IMG/VR virus record: IMGVR_UViG_3300025151_000031
Location: 1-64,000 of that record
From: a virus
Direction: 5' to 3' (one strand)
DNA length: 64,000 nt
The notes under the pieces were generated by a model. It was not told where the DNA came from. It was given only the letters and a program-made list of their open reading frames with translations, and searched no databases. Made by a program: the position numbers and the translations under genes. How positions within the stretch are numbered: position 1 is the stretch's first letter; each line of letters begins with the position of its first letter. Positions 36,137 through 42,123 of this stretch are shown in pieces.

Positions 36137-36266
36137 AATAGTAGTGCCAAGCTTGTTTGTCGGTTATTTTATTTGGCTTTTATTAGGTTCCGCGAGTTTA
36201 CCAGGCCTATTGTCCATCTGTTATCTCACCCTAATGTCAAAGTGTTGTGCACACACATCTACTATT
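36137..36266 (-). ncRNA. Stem-closed structured RNA candidate, 130 nt
   Basis: AATAGTAG (36137-36144) pairs with CTACTATT (36259-36266). Inside, on the minus strand, ATTAGG pairs CCTAAT and the adjacent GTGAG pairs CTCGC, and GCCAA pairs TTGGC near the 3' end. Multiple nested helices in a 160-nt region without a convincing ORF suggest a folded RNA. No T-tract, no tRNA arms. Confidence 0.5.
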
Positions 36267-36268
36267 GA

Positions 36269-36613
36269 TTAAAATTCTTGTTTAAGATTAGTATTTCTAA
36301 GATTTCTAACACTATTATAATACGAAGTATTTGGCTTTGCTTTCCATCTAACATGAGGTACATCATTAACAAAAATCGTAGGTAATATAGAATAACCTCT
36401 TAAAAATGCTGAATTTCCATCATCTTTTACATTATGTTTTTTAAGATAATAGTCTATTTGACTAATAATAGTTTTCTTAGTTACACTACCATCATTATAA
36501 TTTCTTTCAGTATAATCATTATAAATAGGATATGATACTGTATTATATATCTTATTATTTACTTTCTTTACATTCTTTAAATGTATTATTAAGTTTCCAA
36601 TTTCTTGTTTCAT
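36269..36613 (-). CDS. Hypothetical protein (114 aa)
   Basis: No family recognised. Basic, Asn/Tyr-rich: an N-terminal helix (IGNLIIHLKNVKKVNNKIYN), middle YTERNYNDGSVTKKTIISQIDYYLKKHNV, and ILPTIFVNDVPHVRWKAKP. Flanked by structured non-coding elements on both sides (36137-36266 and 36645-36676), so it may be a separately controlled early gene. Confidence 0.5.
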   Translation of the reverse strand: MKQEIGNLIIHLKNVKKVNNKIYNTVSYPIYNDYTERNYNDGSVTKKTIISQIDYYLKKHNVKDDGNSAFLRGYSILPTIFVNDVPHVRWKAKPNTSYYNSVRNLRNTNLKQEF

Positions 36614-36644
36614 CTTTATTTTATTTATTTAATTATTAAATTGA

Positions 36645-36676
36645 ATTAGGGTAAGAACTTTATAACTTACCCTAAT
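36645..36676 (-). other. Perfect 11-bp hairpin between early genes
   Basis: ATTAGGGTAAG (36645-36655) and CTTACCCTAAT (36666-36676) with a 10-nt loop. On the minus strand it is followed by TCAATTTAAT rather than a T-run, so terminator function is doubtful. It lies in the leader of the 114-aa gene, 32 nt before its start codon. Confidence 0.55.
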
Positions 36677-36697
36677 CCCTGTGTCATCTATTGCATT

Positions 36698-36910
36698 TTA
36701 TAGTTTATCTAAGTGTTTTGCAATGTAATTACTTATGTATCCACCTAAATAGATACATATTAATGAAGCAATGCATATTAACACATCTAAACTAACATAT
36801 TTGAGGAATAGATAACAACCACCACAAAATAAAGCGATGATTAGTGACATCATACTTATCACTAATAATATTCTAATGGCCATGATCATATAGTTTTTAA
36901 TTGTTTTCAT
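36698..36910 (-). CDS. Two-helix membrane protein (70 aa)
   Basis: Two hydrophobic segments: about residues 8-37 (MIMAIRILLVISMMSLIIAL and following) and about residues 42-60 (VLICIASLICIYLGGYI), with a basic end. It could be a holin-like or host-membrane-modifying protein, but nothing in the context (no endolysin, no spanin) supports lysis. Bracketed by hairpin elements at 36645-36676 and 36934-37001. Confidence 0.5.
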   Translation of the reverse strand: MKTIKNYMIMAIRILLVISMMSLIIALFCGGCYLFLKYVSLDVLICIASLICIYLGGYISNYIAKHLDKL

Positions 36911-36933
36911 TTGTTATTGATTTTATGGTTAGT

Positions 36934-37001
36934 ACTCCTGAAAGACTGTCAATCTTTATACCCCATTTTGATTTAGAATTGCGACTTATTGCTACAGGAG
37001 T
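36934..37001 (-). other. Stem-closed structured element
   Basis: ACTCCTG (36934-36940) and CAGGAGT (36995-37001) enclose 54 nt. On the minus strand the 3' part contains an AAAGA/TCTTT hairpin. It is the leader of the 70-aa membrane protein gene and adjacent to a second such element at 37013-37064. Confidence 0.45.
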
Positions 37002-37012
37002 TAGGTGTGAAG

Positions 37013-37064
37013 GAGAGTAAGGTTGATCCACATGTTATTTAATGCTTCATTTTCACTTACTCTC
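37013..37064 (-). other. Stem-closed structured element (9-bp closing arms)
   Basis: GAGAGTAAG (37013-37021) and CTTACTCTC (37056-37064) are perfect inverted repeats around 34 nt. It sits directly after the stop of the 132-aa gene on the minus strand. No T-tract follows, so it is not a canonical terminator. Confidence 0.5.
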
Positions 37065-37079
37065 GTTCATTATAAATAT

Positions 37080-37478
37080 TTATTCTTCCTTTCCAAACAT
37101 CTTTTTCTCATGTTCATCCATCTCTGGTTCTTGGAAACCTTCTTCATCAATATCATGATCCATTCCCTTAATGTGATCTGCTATAGCAGCATCTTTTGCA
37201 GCTTTCACATTTTTATCCCAATCTTCTAGATATTTTGTATCATCAAAGCCTTTAATCTCATCCCATTTTAATTCTGGAACAATACCAAGCTCTTCTAATT
37301 TATCTAGACATCTCTCTAATCCATTCTTTAATCTTTTAATTGCATCTCGATCATAATCATTTATAGTAATGCTATGTTTCATTACATCTAATAGATCTTT
37401 TTGTAATCTAGATTCAGAATATTTCTTATTCTCATCTTTCATTATTTGAATTACTGTATTAACTGTGTTTTTACTCAT
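37080..37478 (-). CDS. Hypothetical acidic helical protein (132 aa)
   Basis: No family recognised. Entirely helical pattern with DRDAIKRLKNGLERCLDKLEELGIV and a highly charged C-terminus (KGMDHDIDEEGFQEPEMDEHEKKMFGKEE). First of the minus-strand genes after the busy control region 37479-37726. The size and charge resemble early phage regulators, but there is no specific evidence. Confidence 0.55.
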   Translation of the reverse strand: MSKNTVNTVIQIMKDENKKYSESRLQKDLLDVMKHSITINDYDRDAIKRLKNGLERCLDKLEELGIVPELKWDEIKGFDDTKYLEDWDKNVKAAKDAAIADHIKGMDHDIDEEGFQEPEMDEHEKKMFGKEE

Positions 37479-37600
37479 GGTTTTAAATATTAAATTGTTT
37501 TAATTTGTATGTATTTTGCGTTACATACTTACGCTAAGTGTTATATTATACTATTGATTAAATATATGTACAGTACAATATGTGGCAAAATGTATAGTAT
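37479..37600. promoter_or_regulatory. Control region with several short motifs
   Basis: Upstream of the 132-aa gene. Contains TACTTACGC (37526-37534, also at 27041-27049), AAGTGTTATAT (37536-37546, also upstream of the portal and scaffold genes), and a TGTAC-A-GTACA palindrome (37567-37577) that could be an operator. GTATG...CATAC repeats bracket 37509-37527. No coding frame. Confidence 0.4.
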
Positions 37601-37673
37601 GATGGCTAGTCAGCGTTATCGCAAGCGTAATAATAATTACTGCTTTGTTGTTGCCTTTGCTGACTAGACCATC
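37601..37673. ncRNA. Long-stem hairpin element (14 bp closing stem)
   Basis: GATGG-CTAGTCAGC (37601-37614) pairs with GCTGACTAG-A-CCATC (37659-37673), 14 bp with one bulged A. Inside is a second hairpin, AAGC-GTAAT/ATTAC-T-GCTT with an AATA loop (about 37622-37644). One of the strongest folds in the window. Strand unknown; minus is likely from the neighbouring genes. Confidence 0.55.
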
Positions 37674-37690
37674 AATATATATGTCCAAAT

Positions 37691-37717
37691 AAAAAAAGAG
37701 GTGTGTGAACACCTCTT
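37691..37717 (-). terminator. Rho-independent terminator of the 97-aa gene
   Basis: Minus strand AAGAGGTGT-TCAC-ACACCTCTT, a perfect 9-bp stem with 4-nt loop, followed by TTTTT. It begins 10 nt after the stop codon of the gene at 37727-38020. Confidence 0.88.
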
Positions 37718-37726
37718 CTAAGGCCG

Positions 37727-38020
37727 TTAGGCTGGAACAATGTCGTGCAGGATCTCTGATCCTTCCACGGCTTTGCCAAATTTAATACCTTGACACGGAG
37801 TGCCAAGTTTAAATGCTTCTTTGATGGCATCGAAGATGTCTTCATTGAAGTCCACTAACTTGAACCAACCCATTTTGGTTGGTGATTGACCATTTGAAGT
37901 TGTGGCTTTGAAGCCATTTACTTCAAATTCTTTGGACGTTAAAGGAACATCGGCAACGACGATTGTGCCTTTGGTCCAATTTATTTTGGTTACGTAAAGT
38001 TTTTTCTGTGTTCTTGACAT
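37727..38020 (-). CDS. Hypothetical protein, own transcription unit (97 aa)
   Basis: No family recognised. Beta-rich: LYVTKINWTKGTIVVADVPLTSKEFEVNGFKATT, then GWFKLVDFNEDIFDAIKEAF and GIKFGKAVEGSEIL. Base composition is visibly richer in G and C than the surrounding early genes, and it has its own strong terminator (37691-37717), both typical of a highly expressed gene. It is the first gene reading leftward from the divergent region. Confidence 0.6.
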   Translation of the reverse strand: MSRTQKKLYVTKINWTKGTIVVADVPLTSKEFEVNGFKATTSNGQSPTKMGWFKLVDFNEDIFDAIKEAFKLGTPCQGIKFGKAVEGSEILHDIVPA

Positions 38021-38296
38021 AGTAAAAAGTTTTTTGATTAATTAATTGATACCTCGGGGTACCTTGAATAACAATTATCGGTAGGGGTGATTCTCTAAAT
38101 ACCCTCACACGCTCAAAGATTCTCCACAAAAAAAAATTTTTTTCCCCAAAATTTTTTTAACAATTTATTAACATTGTTTTAATATTAATGTAATATTAGT
38201 TTTTTATATTTGAATATGAGAATAGATGTAACTCCTTATTTATACATTTTAATACTTTTATTTGTTTATATACTAGGAATTGTTTAATATTGCATA
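38021..38296. promoter_or_regulatory. Divergent intergenic control region
   Basis: Separates leftward early genes from rightward genes. Holds a TACC-TCGG-GGTA mini-hairpin near 38050, A9/T7 and T7 tracts at 38129-38159, and a plus-strand TATATTTG box at 38205-38212 that fits a promoter for the 44-aa gene. The long A/T tracts flanked by CCCC could be an easily melted or bent site, even an origin, but there are no iterated boxes to support that. Confidence 0.45.
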
Positions 38297-38431
38297 ATGG
38301 CAAAATTAAATTCATTTAAATTTTTAGGAAGTAGCAGTAAAAAAAGACCTGGTATTCACGCCAAGTCCAAAACCTCTAAATTAACATCTTCAAAAAATTA
38401 TTTTAAAAAATATAGAGGCCAAGGCAGATAA
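38297..38431 (+). CDS. Small basic conserved-type phage peptide (44 aa)
   Basis: Frame MAKLNSFKFLGSSSKKRPG..., ending NYFKKYRGQGR. The RPGIHAKSKTSKLTSSKNY...YRGQGR layout recurs, from memory, as a very short Lys/Ser-rich protein in Bacteroidota and marine phages; function is unknown. About a third of residues are Lys or Arg, so nucleic-acid binding or packaging with DNA is plausible. It is the first rightward gene. Confidence 0.65.
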   Translation: MAKLNSFKFLGSSSKKRPGIHAKSKTSKLTSSKNYFKKYRGQGR

Positions 38432-38446
38432 TTTAAATTATTTTAT

Positions 38447-38454
38447 TATATTTG
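38447..38454 (+). promoter_or_regulatory. Bacteroidota-type -7 box before the large ncRNA candidate
   Basis: TATATTTG matches TAnnTTTG and is followed by CTGCGGAGTC, the start of the structured region. The same eight bases sit on the minus strand at 34357-34364. No clear -33 element. Confidence 0.45.
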
Positions 38455-38690
38455 CTGCGGAGTCTTAGATCACCCCAGAGGGCGAAAGTAGTTATGGGGT
38501 CAGAAGTTGGGTTTACGAACTAATCTAATTAGTCACGGTTGTCCCCAATAACTCCACAAATTGCTTTGATATAAAACTTAGGTGGGAATCATACTATAGG
38601 CTGACAGAAACGTACCCACGAAGGCTAAAAACGGTAAGTAGAAATTCAAAGTTAAACTATTCCACTAGGGGAGAGGTATATCCAAAAATT
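38455..38690 (+). ncRNA. Large structured RNA candidate, about 230 nt
   Basis: No ORF, and richer in G and C than its flanks. Paired segments visible: AGTTAT-GGGG (38490-38499) with CCCC-A-ATAACT (38543-38553); hairpin ACTAAT-CTA-ATTAGT (38519-38533); GTGGG (38582-38586) with CCCAC (38615-38619); GGAGT (38459-38463) with ACTCC (38551-38555), which competes with the first helix. Rich in unpaired purine stretches (GGCGAAAGTAG, GACAGAAAC). It does not match what I know of tmRNA, RNase P, SRP, 6S, group I introns or common riboswitches. Confidence 0.6.
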
Positions 38691-38708
38691 AAAAAACTTT
38701 ATTTTTTA

Positions 38709-38741
38709 TTTGTTTTTATAAAATTTTTTTTTATAAATTTG
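38709..38741 (+). promoter_or_regulatory. Probable promoter for the GroES-like gene
   Basis: TTTG (38709-38712), 21-nt spacer, TAAATTTG (38734-38741), matching the Bacteroidota TTTG / TAnnTTTG arrangement. Start codon 20 nt beyond. The surrounding tract is nearly all A/T. Confidence 0.5.
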
Positions 38742-38761
38742 TATAAACTAATTTATACATT

Positions 38762-39037
38762 ATGGCAAAGAAAATAAATTTTAAACCTTATGGAGCATGG
38801 ATGTTGCTCCCAAATCCCGCAAAAAGAAAAACAGATTCTGGTATTATTTTAGATGAAAAGACAGCAGGAGCTATAACTACGAACATTTTAGAAGTTTTAG
38901 CTATGGGACCTGATTGTACTTTCTGTAAAATTGGTGATACTGTAATGGTAGATCCCACAATAGAAGCAAGAGTATTACATTTAGATGAGGGAGAATTTAT
39001 ACTAGTAGCAGAATATCAGATATTAGGTAAATTTTAA
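38762..39037 (+). CDS. GroES-like co-chaperonin (91 aa)
   Basis: Length and pattern fit the Cpn10 family: N-terminal INFKPYGAWMLLPNP (cellular: ..PL.DRVLV), mobile-loop region KRKTDSGIILDE, then NILEVLAMGPDC..CKIGDTVMVDP and ending EFILVAEYQILGKF. Phage co-chaperonins such as T4 gp31 replace GroES to let GroEL fold the capsid protein. The first rightward gene after the ncRNA fits a role in virion protein folding. The mobile-loop length looks standard. Confidence 0.8.
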   Translation: MAKKINFKPYGAWMLLPNPAKRKTDSGIILDEKTAGAITTNILEVLAMGPDCTFCKIGDTVMVDPTIEARVLHLDEGEFILVAEYQILGKF

Positions 39038-39040
39038 ATT

Positions 39041-39223
39041 ATGGAAGAGTTATATAAAATTTTAGATATGGTTGATTGGAAGCAAGATTTTTTTAGAGAT
39101 ATGTATGGAGATAATATATATGGTATTACAAAAGATGGTACTATTGTATACTCTGACAATAAAAAAATATCTGATCGTGTATATTATACATATTTAACAA
39201 AAGAAGAGCCTGTTAAGGAATGA
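39041..39223 (+). CDS. Hypothetical protein (60 aa)
   Basis: No family recognised. Acidic, Tyr-rich (MVDWKQDFFRDMYGDNIYGITKDG). Start 3 nt after the co-chaperonin stop, and a 4-nt ATGA overlap with the next gene, so it is translated as part of this operon. Confidence 0.5.
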   Translation: MEELYKILDMVDWKQDFFRDMYGDNIYGITKDGTIVYSDNKKISDRVYYTYLTKEEPVKE

Positions 39224-39468
39224 AAGGTACAGTTACCATAAGTCTAGAAGATTTTGAAAAGTTAAAAGATTCCAATACTCAATCTGAAGAGTATAAATCT
39301 AGAACACTTTATGCAATGAAAGAGATACAAGTATTTCTTTCTTTCTTATGTACAAGGTCTAATATAGAAACACACGTCGAGGAATTTAATAGACAATCAA
39401 AATCTTCTAGAATTAAACTAAAAAATGGAAAAGCAATAATAGAAAGGATAGATGAGAACAAAGTATGA
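39220..39468 (+). CDS. Hypothetical protein (82 aa)
   Basis: No family recognised. It opens with MKGTVTISLEDFEKLKDS, a pattern common in small phage proteins with a short strand followed by an amphipathic helix, then a helical central region and a basic end. Overlaps neighbours by 4 and 17 nt. Confidence 0.5.
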   Translation: MKGTVTISLEDFEKLKDSNTQSEEYKSRTLYAMKEIQVFLSFLCTRSNIETHVEEFNRQSKSSRIKLKNGKAIIERIDENKV

Positions 39469-39643
39469 AACTAATGATTTTGGAGAATTTATGTATACAT
39501 TAAATGATTTTGAAATAAGTGCTACTTTGTGGAAAGCTGAACATGCATCTTGTACGTGGGATATGAAAGTAGAAATAGGTAAAAACAAATATATAATACA
39601 TTTAAATATAGATGAAGGTAAAAGTAAACGTAAAGGCAAATAG
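39452..39643 (+). CDS. Hypothetical protein (63 aa)
   Basis: No family recognised. Mostly strand-like (FMYTLNDFEISATLWKAE, WDMKVEIGKNKYIIHLNI) with a Lys-rich end. It overlaps the upstream gene by 17 nt and the downstream gene by 32 nt. Confidence 0.45.
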   Translation: MRTKYETNDFGEFMYTLNDFEISATLWKAEHASCTWDMKVEIGKNKYIIHLNIDEGKSKRKGK

Positions 39644-39935
39644 TATTTATAAAAGACTGCAAGTATGGAACGGTATATTTGATTTAACAAATAAAGAATT
39701 AGAAGTATTAGCAGTTTTTATAAAAGTAAATAGTAAAAATAAAAGAAAAAATATGTGCAGTAAAGGTAATAAAGATGAAACTGCAAAAATATTAGAATTT
39801 GATGATCCTAATACTTTAAATAATTATATAAAAAGATTAAAAGATAAAGGAGCATTTATTTTTAATAAAGGAAATTATGATGTTAATAAACTACTTAATC
39901 CTAAAATAACTAAAATTGAGATCAATATTATATAA
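39612..39935 (+). CDS. Putative winged-helix DNA-binding protein (107 aa)
   Basis: The helical segment DLTNKELEVLAVFIKVN followed by KILEFDDPNTLNNYIKRLKDKGAFIFNKGNYDVN has the helix-turn-helix plus wing layout of a winged helix, with NNYIKRLKDKG as the likely recognition helix. It has a basic N-terminus. A transcription or packaging-regulator role is inferred only from the fold-like pattern and position upstream of the terminase. Confidence 0.55.
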   Translation: MKVKVNVKANSIYKRLQVWNGIFDLTNKELEVLAVFIKVNSKNKRKNMCSKGNKDETAKILEFDDPNTLNNYIKRLKDKGAFIFNKGNYDVNKLLNPKITKIEINII

Positions 39936-39957
39936 AAATTATGTAGTTTCAGAATAC

Positions 39958-40041
39958 ATGAAATATCCATTCCATATAGTAGTAATACAGGATAAAAAAG
40001 GTAAACTTATAAATATAGAAGTTAGTGAGTATGACGAATAA
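39958..40041 (+). CDS. Possible tiny ORF (27 aa)
   Basis: Frame beginning MKYPFHIVVIQDKKGK fills the gap between the winged-helix gene and the zinc-ribbon gene and overlaps the latter by 11 nt. Strand-like N-terminus, acidic end. It may be translated, but size gives little support. Confidence 0.3.
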   Translation: MKYPFHIVVIQDKKGKLINIEVSEYDE

Positions 40042-40495
40042 AAAGAAAATGCCAAGTATATTTACTATGGCTAAAAATTTTGCAAAAGATTTAGGAAAGT
40101 ATATAAAAGAAGGTGCACCAAATGTAAGCGCTAAACAATATACAGAAAGATTAGAGGCTTGTAATACATGTCCAAATCTAAATAAAAAACATATGAGATG
40201 TGTTTTATGTGGATGTTTAGTAGAGCATAAAGCAAAATGGAAAACAACAACTTGTCCAGATAAGCCTTCACGATGGAAACATTTATATGTAGATATAGCT
40301 AAATTAAAAAGATCTAATGCGCAAAAAGCTGTAGAAATAAATAAGGAATTACATGAGGCTGCAAAAAAAGGTGAATGGGATCCGCAAGATCCAGATAGTA
40401 TAGCAGAAATGGCTAAAAAAATGGGATTAAAAGTGCAAACTGATAGTAAATGTAAAGATTGTGATAAAGAAGGAGAGAAAAAATCTAAGGAATAA
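40031..40495 (+). CDS. Zinc-ribbon-like phage protein (154 aa)
   Basis: Residues about 40-75 hold C..C (ACNTCPNL), then RCVLCGCLV and TTTCP, enough cysteines for one zinc site; a second pair, CKDCDKE, is near the C-terminus. The start could be GTG at 40025 (two extra residues), but ATG at 40031 is preferred. Proteins with this C4 layout occur near terminase genes in phages; the function is not known to me. Confidence 0.6.
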   Translation: MTNKKKMPSIFTMAKNFAKDLGKYIKEGAPNVSAKQYTERLEACNTCPNLNKKHMRCVLCGCLVEHKAKWKTTTCPDKPSRWKHLYVDIAKLKRSNAQKAVEINKELHEAAKKGEWDPQDPDSIAEMAKKMGLKVQTDSKCKDCDKEGEKKSKE

Positions 40496-40898
40496 AAAAT
40501 ATAAATATCCTAGTATTCTTAAAATGACTCTTAAAGATTTAAAGAGTTTTATTTTAAATTATATGCCGCATGCATTTGATGAAAGAAATATAAAGCAAAT
40601 AGTTTCTTCAGAAACTTATAATAAATATAAAGATTGTACATTTAAATACGATCATGAGAAATTTGGATATATAACATTAATAGAAGATTTAGAAGGTAAA
40701 AAAAGAATCAATCATAATTATATGTTAAGTATATTTTTAATATTAAATTATGATGAAAAAAAGAAAGTAAATATAAAAGATTTGGGACCAGGAAATTATA
40801 AAGGAGGAGAGTCCTATAAAAGATATGCGATGAATAAATCAATAAAACAACATAATGAAAGAAGACAAAAAAATAATAATACAAAAGTTAGCAACTAA
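40461..40898 (+). CDS. Hypothetical protein (145 aa)
   Basis: No family recognised. The conserved-looking core begins at MTLKDLKSFILNYMPHAF (Met at 40524, which would remove the overlap with the previous gene). It has a central YGHEKFGY-like aromatic region (KYDHEKFGYITLIEDLEG) and a Lys/Asn-rich tail. It overlaps the IHF-like gene by 44 nt. Confidence 0.5.
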   Translation: MIKKERKNLRNKKYKYPSILKMTLKDLKSFILNYMPHAFDERNIKQIVSSETYNKYKDCTFKYDHEKFGYITLIEDLEGKKRINHNYMLSIFLILNYDEKKKVNIKDLGPGNYKGGESYKRYAMNKSIKQHNERRQKNNNTKVSN

Positions 40899-41079
40899 AT
40901 ATAATCTTCCTCTTCAAGTAATTGAAAATATAATATCGCATCAATTTAAATTTGTTTCTAAAGTTATGTCTAAAGGAAAGTTTGAATCCATTAGATTACC
41001 ATATTTTGGAAAGTTTAGTGTTAATGAAAATAGATTAAAACATATAAAAGAAAAAAGTGGAACTACTAACAATAAGTGA
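40855..41079 (+). CDS. IHF/HU-like DNA-binding protein (74 aa)
   Basis: The helical N-terminus LATKYNLPLQVIENIISHQFKFVSKVM then FESIRLPYFGKFSVNENRLKHI match the HU/IHF family (two helices, then the F..IRLPyfGkF strand turn). Crassvirales members encode IHF-like subunits near the structural module. It lacks a long beta-arm with the usual Pro, so it may be a shortened variant. It could help condense or bend DNA for packaging. Confidence 0.65.
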   Translation: MKEDKKIIIQKLATKYNLPLQVIENIISHQFKFVSKVMSKGKFESIRLPYFGKFSVNENRLKHIKEKSGTTNNK

Positions 41080-41569
41080 TAATAAAGTAATACCTTCTGC
41101 GTATACATTAACTATACCAGAATTTAAAGATTTAAAAATAGAAGAATTAGCTTATATATTTTATATGGTTGATCATAGATCTCCATTTTCTGTTTATGAT
41201 GAAGAAAGAAGAAAAGAAGAAGTTGTAAAAAGTGTTTTTAAAAATACAAATACAAAAAAACTTAAGTGGAGCAAAATTAATGCAGGATGTGATAGATATA
41301 AAGAATTAACAGAGACTTCAGCTGTTAAATTATTAAAATCAGCTAGAGCTTCTGTAACTAAGTTAGAAAAATATTTTAGAGATATAGATCTAGCATTAGT
41401 AGATGATAATGGAAAACCAATATATTCTGCTAAAGACCTAGTAGCAAACTTGTCAAAAATGGGTGATGTAATAGCTGGATTATCTAAATTAGAAGATCTA
41501 GTTAGAAAAGAGGAGCAAGTAAATAATGCTAATAGAGGAGGGGTAATAACAAATAAATATAGTCAATAA
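41057..41569 (+). CDS. Conserved-type structural-module protein (170 aa)
   Basis: No named family. Segments LTIPEFKDLKIEELAYIFYMVDHRSPFSVYDEERRKEEVVKSVF and a long helix (AVKLLKSARASVTKLEKYFRDIDLAL, DLVANLSKMGDVIAGLSKLEDLV) suggest a helical protein. Its place just upstream of SNase and TerL is where crAss-like phages keep conserved proteins of unknown role, possibly a packaging accessory. Confidence 0.55.
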   Translation: MELLTISDNKVIPSAYTLTIPEFKDLKIEELAYIFYMVDHRSPFSVYDEERRKEEVVKSVFKNTNTKKLKWSKINAGCDRYKELTETSAVKLLKSARASVTKLEKYFRDIDLALVDDNGKPIYSAKDLVANLSKMGDVIAGLSKLEDLVRKEEQVNNANRGGVITNKYSQ

Positions 41570-41579
41570 ATAAAAAATT

Positions 41580-41750
41580 ATGAAAATAGATTGGATAAAT
41601 TCTTGGAAAAGTGGTAGAAAAAGTAATATCTTTGAAGTTACTTTAAGGTTAGGACAACTAACTATACTTGAAATTTACATTAATCCTGATGTAAAAGAAA
41701 GCAGGTTTATGATATTAAATTTTGGGTTTGAACTTTGGAAAGATAAATAA
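41580..41750 (+). CDS. Small protein (56 aa)
   Basis: Frame MKIDWINSWKSGRKSNIFEV... ending LNFGFELWKDK. Strand-rich (NIFEVTLRLGQLTILEIYI). It ends 1 nt before the SNase start codon. No family recognised; close packing supports a real gene. Confidence 0.45.
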   Translation: MKIDWINSWKSGRKSNIFEVTLRLGQLTILEIYINPDVKESRFMILNFGFELWKDK

Positions 41751-41751
41751 C

Positions 41752-42123
41752 ATGTATACGTATAACGCAAAATGTACAAGAGTAGTAGACGGAGATACTA
41801 TTGATGCTGAAATAGATCTAGGTTTTGATGTTAAAATTAAAAAAAGAATTAGATTAGCTGGTATAAATGCTCCTGAATCTCGAACTAGAAATAAAGTTGA
41901 AAAGAAACTTGGATTAGCAGCAAAAGAAAAATTAACAGAAATGTTAGATGGTGCAGCTAATTGTTTTGAACTAGAATCGCAAGAGTTAGGTAAATATGGT
42001 AGAGTTCTTGGAAAATTACATATAGATAAAATCTCAGGAAAAGATGTAATAACCAAAGTTTGTGTAAATGACGAATTAGTAAAACAAGGTTATGCAACAG
42101 AATATGATGGGGGAAAACGATGA
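41752..42123 (+). CDS. Staphylococcal nuclease-like (SNase) endonuclease (123 aa)
   Basis: SNase fold signature: CTRVVDGDTIDAEIDLGF (D13, D15 metal site), then IRLAGINAPE with R34 and E42, and the second arginine R84 in KYGRVLGKL, the R-E-R catalytic set. Length is that of a single SNase domain without a signal peptide, so it is intracellular. The frame extends ten codons upstream to 41722, but the family starts at MYTYNAK. Possible roles are host DNA breakdown or head-packaging cleanup. Confidence 0.85.
   Translation: MYTYNAKCTRVVDGDTIDAEIDLGFDVKIKKRIRLAGINAPESRTRNKVEKKLGLAAKEKLTEMLDGAANCFELESQELGKYGRVLGKLHIDKISGKDVITKVCVNDELVKQGYATEYDGGKR

Noticed and set aside
35344-36910. A lysis cassette built from the small membrane proteins
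   Set aside because: No endolysin or outer spanin is present beside them; membrane segments alone do not establish holins.
38125-38160. Replication origin at the A9/T7 tracts
   Set aside because: AT-rich runs alone are not evidence; no iterons or DnaA-box cluster seen nearby.
38455-38690. tmRNA, RNase P RNA or group I intron
   Set aside because: No tag ORF or T-arm, none of the conserved RNase P blocks, and no recognisable intron core or interrupted gene.
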